Shown: piece after piece, positions 46,430-56,034 of the stretch
How the letters are laid out: the number at the start of each line of letters is the position of its first letter
How positions within the stretch are numbered: the stretch's first letter is position 1
Origin: Phycisphaeraceae bacterium
Lineage (GTDB): Bacteria > Planctomycetota > Phycisphaerae > Phycisphaerales > SM1A02
NCBI GenBank assembly: GCA_019636755.1
Contig: JAHBWZ010000002.1
Coordinates: 186,001-250,000, forward strand
Direction of reading: 5' to 3'
Length of the DNA: 64,000 nt
The notes under the pieces: model-generated
What the model saw: only the letters and a program-made list of their open reading frames with translations
Databases searched by the model: none
What the model was told of the DNA's origin: nothing
Made by a program: the position numbers and the translations under genes

Positions 46430-47235
46430 TGACGATGACCCGCACTTCGCCTGCACCGTCCCCGCTCGACCGGGGCCTCGACCGGGGCCTCGGAACGCTT
46501 CTCATCGGCGCCGTGTGCGGCGCATCGGTGGTGCTCGGCATCCTGCTTCCCGGTCCCGGTGGCGGATGGCCGATCGCGCGGCGTGACATTGCCCTCGTGC
46601 AGCATCCGTCCGTCCCGGCATCGGTCGGGCAGATGGCGGACCTGTATGCCTTCATGCAGGATGGTGCGTCCGGTGAGACCGACACTCCGCTTGGAGCCAC
46701 GCTCAGCGATGCCAGTGTCGCCACAGCTGCGATCGACCTCACGCCGGGACGGATCACCCAGTGTCTCGAAGTGGCCCAGATGATCGATCCCGCCCTGGCG
46801 GACGGCCTGCGTGCGCTTCGCGAGCGCGATCCGGCGCTCTTCGCCAGGCGGCTGCGACAGAGCACGCGACTCATCGCGCTGGCGGAACTGCGCGAGCGCG
46901 ATCCGCGACTGTTCGATCTCAAACTCACGGAACTCCGCGTCGACGCCGATGTCAGTCGCCTGGCGCGCGAACTGCGCGGCGCGCATCTCCGCGGCGAGTC
47001 CGGGCGGATCAGCGGACTCGAAAGCCAGCTCCTGATGTTCGTCCGCGCCCAGGTCGCCTTCTCCATCCGGGCCCGGGAGGACCTCCTCTGCCGGCTCCGC
47101 ATGGAAGTCGAACGGATGGAGCGCGAGTACGACCGCGACCGGGCGAATCCGGAACAGCTCGTCGAGCAGCGTCTCCGATCGCTCCTCGGAGAGCACTGGC
47201 ACCCGGGATTCGGCACGGCACCCGCATCGCAGTGA
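46426..47235 (+). CDS. Exported/anchored helical protein of the ECF operon
   Basis: 269 residues with an N-terminal membrane anchor or signal (LGTLLIGAVCGASVVLGILL) and an almost entirely alpha-helical, charged remainder (LRALRERDPALFARRLRQST and EDLLCRLRMEVERMEREYDR). It may act as a periplasmic sensor partner of the candidate anti-sigma protein with which it overlaps. I do not recognise a family; the helical region resembles generic heavy-metal-resistance/DUF-type periplasmic coils only in composition. Confidence 0.65.
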   Translation: MMTMTRTSPAPSPLDRGLDRGLGTLLIGAVCGASVVLGILLPGPGGGWPIARRDIALVQHPSVPASVGQMADLYAFMQDGASGETDTPLGATLSDASVATAAIDLTPGRITQCLEVAQMIDPALADGLRALRERDPALFARRLRQSTRLIALAELRERDPRLFDLKLTELRVDADVSRLARELRGAHLRGESGRISGLESQLLMFVRAQVAFSIRAREDLLCRLRMEVERMEREYDRDRANPEQLVEQRLRSLLGEHWHPGFGTAPASQ

Positions 47236-47311
47236 CGCGTCGTCGCCGGCACGGCATCCTCCGCCCGAGGATCCCCATGCATGCCGGACGGCGCGGTAGC
47301 ATCGACTTCGC

Positions 47312-48322
47312 ATGAAGCCGGAGCAACAGGCTGGCGACGGTGCCCGGATCCGGCGCGGGTGGAGCGTCACCGGCCGGATCGGCGTGGTGCTGCTGGTCAC
47401 CTTCGCGCTGGTCTGCTTCGGCGCACTTCCCTGGTCCGCAGGACGGGTCGATCCGGGCGACGGCGGACCGCTCACGCGGCGGTTCGAACGACAGGACGTC
47501 GCGGCGGCGCTGCGTCCGCCCTCCTGGGCGCCCTACCGGACCGATGGCACACCGGACGGAGTCGGGACAGCCGTGTCCCGCCTGCACCTCTTCGGGACGG
47601 ATCGCCTCGGTCGGGACATGCTGGCACGGTGCCTGGTCGGCGGCGCCATCAGCCTCGGCATCGGACTCTGCGCCGCGTTCGTGGCGGTCGTCATCGGTAC
47701 CAGCTACGGCATGATCTCGGGCTACAGCGGCCGCCGGATCGACGCGGTCATGATGCGGACCGTCGATGTCCTCTACGGCCTCCCGAACATCCTGCTCGTC
47801 GTGCTGCTCGCCGTGGCGGTGGACGGCATCACCGAGCGTCTCGGCGCGGAGCCGTCACCGGCAGCGCGTCAGGCCATCAACGTGGGCACGCTCCTGTTCG
47901 CCATCGGCGGCGTCATCTGGCTCACCATGGCGCGCGTCGTCCGCGGGCAGGTGCTCAGCCTGAAGGCGCAGCCTTTCATGGAGGCGTGCCGGGCACTCGG
48001 CATCCCGCTTCCCAGGCAGTTCCTCAGACATCTCGCGCCGAACCTGCAGGGACCGGTCATCGTGTACGCCACGCTCACCGTGCCGACGGCGATCCTCTCC
48101 GAGTCGTTCCTCTCGTTCCTCGGCATCGGCGTCCGGGAGCCGCTTCCAAGCCTGGGAAACCTCGCCGCGATGGGGCTCAACGAACTGAACACGGTCGAGG
48201 TCCGATGGTGGCTCCTGCTCTGGCCGTGCCTCTTCGTCGCCCTGTCGCTCCTGGCGCTCAACTTCGTCGGCGAGGATCTTCGGGAGCGGTTCGATCCGAA
48301 GCGGGGGGCCCCCGGCGCATGA
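47312..48322 (+). CDS. ABC transporter permease (OppC/DppC type)
   Basis: 336 residues. After an N-terminal helix (IGVVLLVTFALVCFGALPWS) and a periplasmic segment come five core helices with the binding-protein-dependent permease loop RACRALGIPLPRQFLRH-like (EACRALGIPLPRQFLRHLAP). The LFGTDRLGRDMLARCLVGGA segment is diagnostic for OppC/DppC. The next gene, overlapping by 4 nt, is the matching ATPase. No OppB partner or binding protein is in the window, so the transporter is incomplete here. Confidence 0.88.
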   Translation: MKPEQQAGDGARIRRGWSVTGRIGVVLLVTFALVCFGALPWSAGRVDPGDGGPLTRRFERQDVAAALRPPSWAPYRTDGTPDGVGTAVSRLHLFGTDRLGRDMLARCLVGGAISLGIGLCAAFVAVVIGTSYGMISGYSGRRIDAVMMRTVDVLYGLPNILLVVLLAVAVDGITERLGAEPSPAARQAINVGTLLFAIGGVIWLTMARVVRGQVLSLKAQPFMEACRALGIPLPRQFLRHLAPNLQGPVIVYATLTVPTAILSESFLSFLGIGVREPLPSLGNLAAMGLNELNTVEVRWWLLLWPCLFVALSLLALNFVGEDLRERFDPKRGAPGA

Positions 48323-49443
48323 CCGACGACGTCCGGGACGGTGCTCCACTCCTGCACGTCCGCGATCTCGTCGTGACGTTCGATCTCGCGGACGGCCGGC
48401 GCTTCACCGCCGTGGACGGGCTCGAGATCTCGATCCACCGGAGCCAGATGCTCGCCCTGGTCGGCGAATCCGGCTGCGGGAAGTCCGTCTCCGCGCTGAC
48501 GATTCTCCGGCTGCTCGCCTCGCCTCCAGGGCAGATCGAGCGCGGCACGATCGACTTCAACGGTCGTGACCTGCTCACACTGCCCGAGCAGGCGATGCGG
48601 CGCGTCCGCGGCGGCGAGATCGCGATGATCTTCCAGGAGCCGACGGCGTCGCTGAACCCCGTCCTCACGATCGGCGCCCAGATCATGGAGACCATCCGGA
48701 TCCACCATCGACTCCCCTGGCGCGGTCGAACGCGGCGCGCGCGCGGACTCGCGGTCAATGCCCTGCGCGAGGTCGGGATGCCGCGACCGGACGAAACGCT
48801 TGACGCCTATCCCCACGAACTCTCCGGCGGCATGTGCCAGCGCGCGATGATCGCCATCGCGCTGGCCGGGAACCCGCTGCTCCTCCTTGCCGACGAGCCG
48901 ACGACGGCGCTCGACGTGTCGATCCAGCGACAGATCCTGGATCTCTTCAGGCGACTCCGCGTCCGGCACGGCCTGGCCCTGCTGCTCGTGACGCACGATC
49001 TCGGCGTCGTCGCTGAGACGGCGGATGTCGTGGCCGTGATGTATGCCGGTCGGATCGTGGAACTGGCGCGGGTCGACGAACTCTTCGCCAGCCCGTTTCA
49101 TCCCTACACGCGCGGGCTGCTCGAGTCGATTCCGCGCCTGGGGTCGCGGCGCGACCGGCTGCCGCTGGTGTCGGAACTGATCTCGTCGCGCGAGGCGTTC
49201 GCCGTCGTCCCGGGTCACCGCTACGGCGTAGTGCCCTGGTGGCCGACCCATGCGCCCCCGCGCGACGCGATCCCGGGCAGGGACGACCGCCTGCACCAGA
49301 TGCAGGAGGTCCGGCCCGGACACTGGGTCCGCTGCTGGCGCACGCCGTACGTGGCCGAGCACCCGGCCTCGCGCCCGGACATCCCGTTCATCCGGCAGGA
49401 CCGGCACCGGACTGACTCCGACGCCGGCATCGCACGGACCTGA
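48319..49443 (+). CDS. ABC transporter ATP-binding protein (OppD/DppD type)
   Basis: 374 residues. Walker A LALVGESGCGKSVSALTILR, Q loop MIFQEPTASLNPVLTIGAQI, signature ELSGGMCQRAMIAIAL (first Q replaced by a C-Q order typical of this subfamily), Walker B LLLLADEPTTALDVSIQ, H loop LLLVTHDLGVVAE. The C-terminal oligopeptide extension (SPFHPYTRGLLESIPRLG) confirms the OppD/DppD type. The last ~80 residues are unusually long and lack the usual Cys cluster. Confidence 0.9.
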   Translation: MTDDVRDGAPLLHVRDLVVTFDLADGRRFTAVDGLEISIHRSQMLALVGESGCGKSVSALTILRLLASPPGQIERGTIDFNGRDLLTLPEQAMRRVRGGEIAMIFQEPTASLNPVLTIGAQIMETIRIHHRLPWRGRTRRARGLAVNALREVGMPRPDETLDAYPHELSGGMCQRAMIAIALAGNPLLLLADEPTTALDVSIQRQILDLFRRLRVRHGLALLLVTHDLGVVAETADVVAVMYAGRIVELARVDELFASPFHPYTRGLLESIPRLGSRRDRLPLVSELISSREAFAVVPGHRYGVVPWWPTHAPPRDAIPGRDDRLHQMQEVRPGHWVRCWRTPYVAEHPASRPDIPFIRQDRHRTDSDAGIART

Positions 49444-49503
49444 GGAACCGGGCGCCTGCTGCGGCGGCGCGAAGGGGCGCGGGAGTGCTACGCTCTTCGT
49501 CCC

Positions 49504-50016
49504 ATGCCCGGACCCACGCCAGCATCGACGCCGTCCACCTCGAGTTCCCCGATGATCGGTCGCCCGGCACCGGACTTCGCGCTGGCCGATCAGGACGGCA
49601 CCGTCCATCGGCGCGCCGACCACGCGGGCCGGTACATCGTCGTCTTCCTGTATCCGAAGGATGACACGCCCGGGTGCACGAAGGAAGCGTGCGGCTTCCG
49701 CGATCTTGCCGGTGACTTCGCCTCGCTCGGCGCCGCGGTGTTCGGGCTCTCCGTGCTCGACAGCGCATCGAAGCGGAAGTTCGCGTCGAAGTACGGCCTC
49801 AACTATCCACTGCTCGCCGACCCGGACGCATCGGTCATCTCGGCGCTCGGATGCTGGCGGGAGAAGTCGATGTACGGCCGGACCTTCATGGGCGTGGCGC
49901 GGGAGACGTTCGTGATCGGTCCCGATGGCACGATCGTCATGCACTGGCCGGACGCGAAGGGCAGCGAGGTGCACGCCGAGGAGGTCCTGGCGTGGCTCCG
50001 TGCCCGCACCGGCTGA
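49504..50016 (+). CDS. bcp: Bcp-type thiol peroxiredoxin
   Basis: 170 residues. Catalytic segment VVFLYPKDDTPGCTKEACGF with the peroxidatic Cys in PGCT and a second Cys five residues later, as in atypical 2-Cys Bcp/PrxQ enzymes. IGRPAPDFALADQDG at the N terminus and ETFVIGPDGTIVMHW are also typical. It reduces peroxides using thioredoxin. A start at the internal Met (residue 17, MIGRPAPDF) would fit family length better. Confidence 0.93.
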   Translation: MPGPTPASTPSTSSSPMIGRPAPDFALADQDGTVHRRADHAGRYIVVFLYPKDDTPGCTKEACGFRDLAGDFASLGAAVFGLSVLDSASKRKFASKYGLNYPLLADPDASVISALGCWREKSMYGRTFMGVARETFVIGPDGTIVMHWPDAKGSEVHAEEVLAWLRARTG

Positions 50017-50098
50017 GCGCGGCCGGACCGGCGGAAGGCGGCGGAGATTCGGCGACGTCCGGGCGATGCAGACCCGGCACCTGTGCGACGATGCATTG

Positions 50099-51331
50099 TC
50101 ATCCCGGCTCCGGCGTGATGACGTATTCACGGCCACCCCAGCGGACCGGGCGCCGCTGCTCCAGCATGGACGCGGCGGATCGCATGATGCGCGCCGTCTC
50201 GAGACTCCCGATGGGATGGAGAAGCACGCCGGCCAGCGGCGTTCCCGCCCCGCGGTAGAACAGGCCGAGGCCGATCGCCTGGATCAGCAGGCTGGCGGCG
50301 CCGACGATGATGGGAAGGCCCCATGGCCACGACGACGGAAACGGGGCCCCGTCACGAAACGCGACACCGACGATGCCGCCGGCGATCGCACCGAGGCCGA
50401 GGAGCGGCTGGATCACGCCGACGACGAACTCGCGCGCCGCGAGGCGGCGCAGGCGCCCGGGCCGGCGCCGCGCCGCTTCGATGAGGATGCGCTGCCATCC
50501 GCGCCGGAAGGCGTCGATGGAGTCGTACATCGAGACGACGAGCATGCCCTCCGCGATCGCCATCCCGATGCCCCCCCCGCGCGCCACGATTGCCCGTGCG
50601 AACGCGATGTCCTCCAGCAGATCGCTCCGCACCGCCTCGTGGCCGCCGAGGCCGTCGTAGGCACGGCGCCGGAACAGCAGGAACTGGCCGTTCGCGAACG
50701 CCCGCGGCGCCACCGACCGGTTCACGCGGTCCAGCGGGAACATCCGCAGGAGCGCCAGGCTGGCGATCGGCTGCACGATGCGTTCGAACCAGTGCGCGGT
50801 GGTCAGCGTGCTGAGCAGGCTGAAGAGATCCAGCCCGCGCGCGTGGGCGAGTGCCACCGATGCCTCGATGAGTCTCGGATCGAATCGCACATCCGCGTCC
50901 GTGAAGAGGATCCACGTCCCCCGGGCGACCTCCGCGCCGCGGCGCGCCGCGTTGCACTTGCCGGCCCACTCCGGCGGGCACGCGTCGATGCGCACGACTC
51001 TGACGCGGGGATCGTCCCCGGCCGCGCGGCGCAGGATGTCCTCAGTCCCGTCGGTGCATCGATCCAGTGCGAAGATGATCTCGATCGGCGACCACGTCTG
51101 CGCGAGCAGTGAACGGACGCACGCATCGATCACCCGTGCCTCGTTGTGCGCGGGGATGACGACGGACACGAGCGGCCGGGCGCCGTCCTCGCCGACCGGC
51201 GCCGGCAGCGCGAGTCCGTCGAGGACGCTCGGCTGCGTGGACCGCACGCGCCGGATCCGGACGCAGACGACCGTCCAGTAGACCATCGCCAGGAGGGGAG
51301 GGATCGAGAGCACGATCGGCAGGAGCGTCAC
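50099..51331 (-). CDS. Membrane glycosyltransferase, family 2
   Basis: About 410 residues from GTG 51331; an ATG at 51412 would add 27 residues. An N-terminal helix (LLPIVLSIPPLLAMVYWTVV) precedes the GT2 domain: LVSVVIPAHNEARVIDACVR, IEIIFALDRCTDGTED, WILFTDADVRFDPRLIEASV (DAD metal site), and LRRMF-like region with RRAYDGLGGHEAVRSDLLED (acceptor ED motif). Two or three C-terminal helices follow. It resembles HpnB-like and other envelope-lipid or polysaccharide GT2 enzymes. The product is unknown. Confidence 0.85.
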   Translation of the reverse strand: MTLLPIVLSIPPLLAMVYWTVVCVRIRRVRSTQPSVLDGLALPAPVGEDGARPLVSVVIPAHNEARVIDACVRSLLAQTWSPIEIIFALDRCTDGTEDILRRAAGDDPRVRVVRIDACPPEWAGKCNAARRGAEVARGTWILFTDADVRFDPRLIEASVALAHARGLDLFSLLSTLTTAHWFERIVQPIASLALLRMFPLDRVNRSVAPRAFANGQFLLFRRRAYDGLGGHEAVRSDLLEDIAFARAIVARGGGIGMAIAEGMLVVSMYDSIDAFRRGWQRILIEAARRRPGRLRRLAAREFVVGVIQPLLGLGAIAGGIVGVAFRDGAPFPSSWPWGLPIIVGAASLLIQAIGLGLFYRGAGTPLAGVLLHPIGSLETARIMRSAASMLEQRRPVRWGGREYVITPEPG

Positions 51332-51465
51332 GCCGCAGATTATGCCCCGGCCCGGGCCCGCGCCGGACGCAGGGCCGCCGTCGCAGTACCCGCAACGCGT
51401 CGTCCGGGGCACAATGTCACCCGATCGCCGACCTGGTCGCCGACCAGGTCACTCGCCACATCGCC

Positions 51466-52179
51466 ATGGACGCTGCCCAGCCGGAATCCCACAGAACGCT
51501 CGTGTTCAGCCGCAGCGCCGCACGGGCGGTCGATCGCTGCACCATCGATGAGTACGGCCTTCCGGGCATCGTCCTCATGGAGAACGCGGCGCGCGGCGTG
51601 GCAGCGGCGGCCATGCGACTCGCGCCCGCCGGGCGGATCCTGGTCGTCTGCGGCACCGGCAACAACGGCGGCGACGGATGGGCCGCGGCGCGCCACCTTG
51701 CCAACGCCGGCCGGGACACCGTCATCATCACGCTCGGTGAACCGGACCCGCGGTCCGACGCGGCGATCAACCGTCGTGTCGTGCAGCGCATGGGCCTTGC
51801 GACAATGATCGCCGCCGACTCGGACGCCCTCGGGCCGGCGGTCATGCTGCAGCGCGCGGACCTGGTGATCGACGCGATCTTCGGGACGGGACTCAGCCGG
51901 CCGATCGACCCCGGACCGGCACGGACATGGATCGACGCCGTGAATGCCTGCGGTCGCCCGGTGCTTGCCGTCGATCTCCCGTCCGGCCTCGATGCGGATC
52001 TCGGTCACCCGCTGGGCGTGGCGATCCGTGCCACCCGGACCGTGACGTTCCTCGGGCCGAAGCCCGGCTTCCTCGTGCCCGGCGCCGAGACATGGACGGG
52101 CACGTGGTCGGTCACCGACATCGGCGTGCCGAGCGATGTCCTCGTTCGATTCGGGACGGCGATGCCGCGGCGCGCGTAG
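51466..52179 (+). CDS. nnrE: NAD(P)H-hydrate epimerase (YjeF N-terminal domain)
   Basis: 237 residues. Motifs: AVDRCTIDEYGLPGIVLMEN, the phosphate-binding VVCGTGNNGGDGWAAARHL, LVIDAIFGTGLSRPI and AVDLPSGLDAD. The enzyme interconverts the R and S epimers of damaged, hydrated NAD(P)H for repair by a dehydratase. The dehydratase domain, fused in many bacteria, is absent here. Confidence 0.93.
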   Translation: MDAAQPESHRTLVFSRSAARAVDRCTIDEYGLPGIVLMENAARGVAAAAMRLAPAGRILVVCGTGNNGGDGWAAARHLANAGRDTVIITLGEPDPRSDAAINRRVVQRMGLATMIAADSDALGPAVMLQRADLVIDAIFGTGLSRPIDPGPARTWIDAVNACGRPVLAVDLPSGLDADLGHPLGVAIRATRTVTFLGPKPGFLVPGAETWTGTWSVTDIGVPSDVLVRFGTAMPRRA

Positions 52180-52494
52180 GCGCGGCGAACCGGGTCACGC
52201 CAGCCGACGCGGCAGGCACAGGGGGCGATGGGGAGCCACCGCGTCCGTCATGGCGGTCGGCCTCGTGAACGCGCGTCGCGCACACGAACCGGATCTCCCA
52301 CACGCGTGACCGGGCCTGAGGGCGCGGCCTTGCCGCCGGAGCCGGTGCCCGGGGATCCGGCGGCCGTCGGCGCGAGACCCGGGAACTTCTTCCGGGCGGA
52401 CAGTGATGCGGGGCAGCATGTCACCTATGGGCCGCGTCGGACACGCGCAGGCCGGGTATCGTCCACGCCCCGACGCCACCCGCGACCCGAGCCG
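52180..52494. other. Intergenic stretch, nothing recognised
   Basis: About 315 bp between nnrE and the permease gene. The permease frame stays open through most of it, but the extension is Arg/Pro/Gly-rich without a ribosome site or export signal, so I treat it as leader sequence. Confidence 0.4.
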
Positions 52495-54195
52495 ATGTAC
52501 GCACCACTCCTCTCCAACCGGTATCTGCGCTCACGGGTCATCCCGCTCATCGCCGTCGCCGCGGTCGCGCTCTGCGTCGCGCTGGTGATCATCGTGGTCT
52601 CGGTGATGTCCGGGTTCCTCGAGATGGTCCGCCAGGCCGGGCGTCAGCTCAACGGTGACGTCATCATCTCCTACCCGATCAACGGGATCCCCGGATACGA
52701 GCGCCTGGCCGAGCGGCTGGAGGCCATGCCGGAGGTCTCCGCCGTCGCGCCGCTGGTCGACGGTTGGGGGCTGCTCCGCATGCCCTATCCGGACGGTGAT
52801 GAGAAGGCGATGGAGACCGTCCAGTTCTGGGCGGTCGAGCCCGAGTCGTTCGACCGGGTGACGGGATTCCTCGGGACGCTGCACTGGACGCCGGTCACCG
52901 ACGGACTCCGGCGCACGCTCGGCTCCCGGGACTTCCGTCGCGACCTCGAAGAGAGCATCGGCAACGACGAACTGGCCACGCTTGTCGACGAGGCCGCGGT
53001 CCTGCGCACCATGGAGCCGGACCGGGCCGGTGCACTCGTCCCGCGACCCGGCACCGTGCTCGGCCTGCATGTCAGCAAGGCGAACCGGCGTCAGGAGGAC
53101 GGATCGGTCCGCCCCGTCACCGGACACCGGTCCGGATCGTGGTGGATGCCGCGCTTCGAAGTCATCCTCTCCACGCTTCCGCCGCGGACCAACCTCGCAT
53201 CACCGCAGGCGGAGAACGTGCGGCTCCGCGTCGTGAACGAGTTCAGGACCGGGTTGTACATGATCGACGAGACCCGGATCATCATTCCGCTGGAAGAAGG
53301 CCAGCGGATCATGCACCTGGATGCGCAGGCACTGGTCGATCCGGTGACGGGGCAGCCCACCGGGCTCACGGAACCGAAGCGCGCCACCCAGCTGCTCATC
53401 CGCGCCGCGCCCGGGATCCACGCGGACGCCCTCAAGCCGCTCGTGGAGGCCACGTACGACGCCTACCGCGAGGCGTTCATCGCCGAGCGCAACAACGCCG
53501 CATTCGCGCCGCCGACGCGCGGGGTGGGCCTGGTCGTCCAGACCTGGCGCGAGCAGCAGGCGCGATTCATCGAGCCTGTCGAGAAGGAGCGCGAACTCAT
53601 GCGGACGCTCTTCTCACTCATCTACCTGGTGACCGCCGGCCTGGTCCTGGCCATCTTCTGGGCAATCGTGCACGAGAAGACGAGAGACATCGGCGTCCTT
53701 CGCAGCGTCGGGGCGTCCCGGGCGGGCATCTGCTGGATCTTCCTGCGATACGGATTCCAGATCGGCGTGCTGGGGGCCATCGCCGGACTCGGGCTCGGCG
53801 CCCTCATCGTCCGCAACATCAACGCCATCCATGGCGCGATGGGACATCCGCCGATCTGGCTGGGCGTGTTCCTCGGGATCGCGGCGATCGGCTCGGCCGT
53901 CATCGCCGCGTGGCGATCGCGCGGCGGCGCACTGCTGCCGCTCGTCCTTGGCGGCACCGTCGCGCTCGCGCTCGGCGGACTCGCCGCCGGCGTCTTCTGG
54001 GTCCGCTTCGTCGTCGGCGGCATCCAGATCTGGGATCCGGCGGTCTACTACTTCTCGACCATCCCGAATCAGCTCGACCCCGTCGCGTGCATCTCGACGA
54101 TGATCGGCGCGGTCATCTTCAGCGTGCTCGGCGCCTTCTTCCCGGCCGCGAGCGCCGCGGACATCGATCCGGTGCGGGCCCTGCGCTATGAATGA
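52495..54195 (+). CDS. ABC transporter permease (LolC/LolE-like)
   Basis: 566 residues. N-terminal helix VIPLIAVAAVALCVALVIIV followed by a large periplasmic domain (about residues 45-370) and FtsX-type helices at the C terminus (LIYLVTAGLVLAIFWAIVHE, FGVLGAIAGLGLGALIV-like region). The EKTRDIGVLRSVGASRAGIC segment is the conserved coupling helix of LolC/E proteins. An extra pair of helices (LLPLVLGGTVALALGGLAAG and nearby) lengthens the membrane part beyond the ~410 residues of LolC. It probably extracts lipoproteins or a related envelope lipid with the downstream LolD-type ATPase. Confidence 0.88.
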   Translation: MYAPLLSNRYLRSRVIPLIAVAAVALCVALVIIVVSVMSGFLEMVRQAGRQLNGDVIISYPINGIPGYERLAERLEAMPEVSAVAPLVDGWGLLRMPYPDGDEKAMETVQFWAVEPESFDRVTGFLGTLHWTPVTDGLRRTLGSRDFRRDLEESIGNDELATLVDEAAVLRTMEPDRAGALVPRPGTVLGLHVSKANRRQEDGSVRPVTGHRSGSWWMPRFEVILSTLPPRTNLASPQAENVRLRVVNEFRTGLYMIDETRIIIPLEEGQRIMHLDAQALVDPVTGQPTGLTEPKRATQLLIRAAPGIHADALKPLVEATYDAYREAFIAERNNAAFAPPTRGVGLVVQTWREQQARFIEPVEKERELMRTLFSLIYLVTAGLVLAIFWAIVHEKTRDIGVLRSVGASRAGICWIFLRYGFQIGVLGAIAGLGLGALIVRNINAIHGAMGHPPIWLGVFLGIAAIGSAVIAAWRSRGGALLPLVLGGTVALALGGLAAGVFWVRFVVGGIQIWDPAVYYFSTIPNQLDPVACISTMIGAVIFSVLGAFFPAASAADIDPVRALRYE

Positions 54196-54907
54196 ACCGC
54201 TGCTGGAAGCCCGGGATCTGCACAAGACCTACCGGCTCGGCCGCGTGGATGTGCCCGTGCTGCACGGCGCATCGCTTCGGGTGGTCGCAGGGGAGTGGGT
54301 CGCCGTGCTCGGCGCCTCGGGCTCCGGCAAGAGCACACTGCTGCACCTGCTCGGGAACCTGGATCAGCCCGATCGCGGCGGGGGCACCATCCACTTCCGC
54401 GGTCGCCCGCTGGACGCGCTGGTCCGCTGGGAGGGAGATCGCTATCGCAACCGCTCGGTCGGATTCGTCTTCCAGTTCTACCACCTGCTGCCGGAACTGA
54501 CGGTGCTGGAGAACGCCATGCTGCCGGCGCTGGTCGGCGTGACCCGCCTGCGCTGGTGGCGGGAGCGCGCCGCGATCATGCGCCGTGCGCAGGACACCCT
54601 GGAGTCGTTCGGCCTCGGTCATCGGCTGCGGCATCGGCCGAGCGAACTCTCCGGCGGGGAGCGCCAGCGCGTCGCGATCGCGAGGGCGCTTGCCAACAGT
54701 CCTCCGGTCCTCCTGGCCGACGAGCCGACGGGCAATCTTGACGCACGCACAGGTGCCGGCATTCTTGATCTCCTGGCGGACCGCCATCGCGCCGGGCTCA
54801 CCATCGTGATGGTCACGCACGATCTGACCATCGCCGCGCGCGCGGATCGCGTGGTGCACCTGGTGGATGGACGCGTGGATGAGGCGTCCGCATCAGCAGT
54901 GTCCTGA
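54188..54907 (+). CDS. lolD: ABC transporter ATP-binding protein (LolD type)
   Basis: 239 residues. Walker A VLGASGSGKSTLLHLLGNLD, Q loop VFQFYHLLPELTVLENAMLP (the FQFYHLLPELT form is typical of LolD/MacB), signature LSGGERQRVAIARALAN, Walker B VLLADEPTGNLD, H loop VMVTHDLTIA. It overlaps the permease gene by 8 nt, so the two are co-expressed. Confidence 0.92.
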   Translation: MNEPLLEARDLHKTYRLGRVDVPVLHGASLRVVAGEWVAVLGASGSGKSTLLHLLGNLDQPDRGGGTIHFRGRPLDALVRWEGDRYRNRSVGFVFQFYHLLPELTVLENAMLPALVGVTRLRWWRERAAIMRRAQDTLESFGLGHRLRHRPSELSGGERQRVAIARALANSPPVLLADEPTGNLDARTGAGILDLLADRHRAGLTIVMVTHDLTIAARADRVVHLVDGRVDEASASAVS

Positions 54908-54926
54908 GGCCGCTCCCGCAGTCTCA

Positions 54927-55940
54927 TCAGCGCCGCGCGCCCGGCCAGAGCTCATACCTCCATCGCTCGGGAACCGACGGCATCGCTCGCAGCGAGGCCG
55001 CCAGCAGCGGCAGCGTCGCCCGGTCGTCCTTGTCCGCCGCCGCCGCGAGGATCGGATGCTCCAGCAGTGCCGCCGCCTCCGCGCCGAGTCGACGCAGTTC
55101 CGTGTGATACTCGAGCAGGGCGGCGCGGTGTCGCTCGAATGCCGCCGGGTCATATCCGCCGACCACGCTGACTCTGTCACACCACGCACGCCGGACCGCG
55201 ATGGCGCTTTCGCGGACAAGCCGGCGCGCCTCGATGGCGTCGATCAGCGCCGAGTGGAGCAACGGGACCGAGGCGGCGGCGGCGTCATCATCGTCCGGGT
55301 CGCACATCCGACCGTCCACCGACAGGACCCGCCGCTCGTCACGTTCATGGAAGAATCCTGCCTCCTCCAGCGCCCCCATGTGATGCCGCGCCCAGGTCCG
55401 GCCGATCACGTCGCCAAGGTCGATCGAGACGTCTGCCATGAGCGCTCGAAGCGATTCGTGCTCCTCACGAAGCATCGCGTGGAGCGGTGTAGGGATTCGC
55501 GGCCATGATCGCGCCCGGCGACGCCAGGCTCTGTCCGGCATAGACCGCCAGCGCCCGCCCCATCTGCTCCCTGTCCACCTGCATGGCTGCCAGGGCGAGT
55601 GCGGCGCGCTCCTCCTCCGCAATGAACACGCTGAACTCGCCGAGCGTCTCGCCCTGAAGTCGCCGATACGATGCAAGTGCGTTGAAGCGGATGTCCTCCG
55701 GATCACAGTCGCATGGACCGGGCGATGAGGGAGGTGCGCACACCGGCGCCCGGTACAGGCAGCGGATGGGCACTGAATACTCCGTCTCCTGTTTCCACGC
55801 CGGCCCACCCGTCCGTGCCGTCTGCCCGGGTTCGTCGCCATGGACGGTTGAGCCTTGCATGAACGGGGAAGGCGCGGCGCATAGGCAACCGCACCCATCA
55901 GCACAATGCCTCGGACGCCGAGGTGTCTGGCCCGCAGCAT
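54927..55940 (-). pseudogene. Decayed third copy of the Cys-rich/large secreted protein module
   Basis: Read leftwards from ATG 55940, the start matches the small Cys-rich gene at 57640-58098 (MLRARHLGVRGIVLMGAVA). A frameshift near 55885 follows. The frame then continues as SPFMQGSTVHGDEPGQTA, loses the middle of the small protein, rejoins its end (PIRCLYRAP), and runs straight into the middle of the large protein (RFNALASYRRLQGETLGEFS). Near 55480 a larger deletion with frame change joins to the large protein's C-terminal third (LREEHESLRALM to the stop at 54927). Both genes are therefore deleted and fused. The 54927-55480 piece has an open frame but no start of its own. Confidence 0.7.
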
Positions 55941-56034
55941 GACGATACTTCCGCTCGGAACGGTGTCCGGCATGTGGTCCGGTCCGGCCGGCGGACACCC
56001 GATCCGACCCAACCGGCCCCTGCACGGTGAATTT
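55817..56034. repeat. Leader repeat, copy next to the decayed module
   Basis: Nearly identical (about 93-95 percent by eye) to 57973-58190. It covers the leader and first codons of the small Cys-rich gene. It shows that the decayed module and the second module arose by recent duplication. Confidence 0.8.

Noticed and set aside
47869-50136. A 755-codon minus-strand frame
   Set aside because: It lies opposite the ABC transporter and peroxiredoxin genes, which have complete motifs; the frame is a composition artefact.
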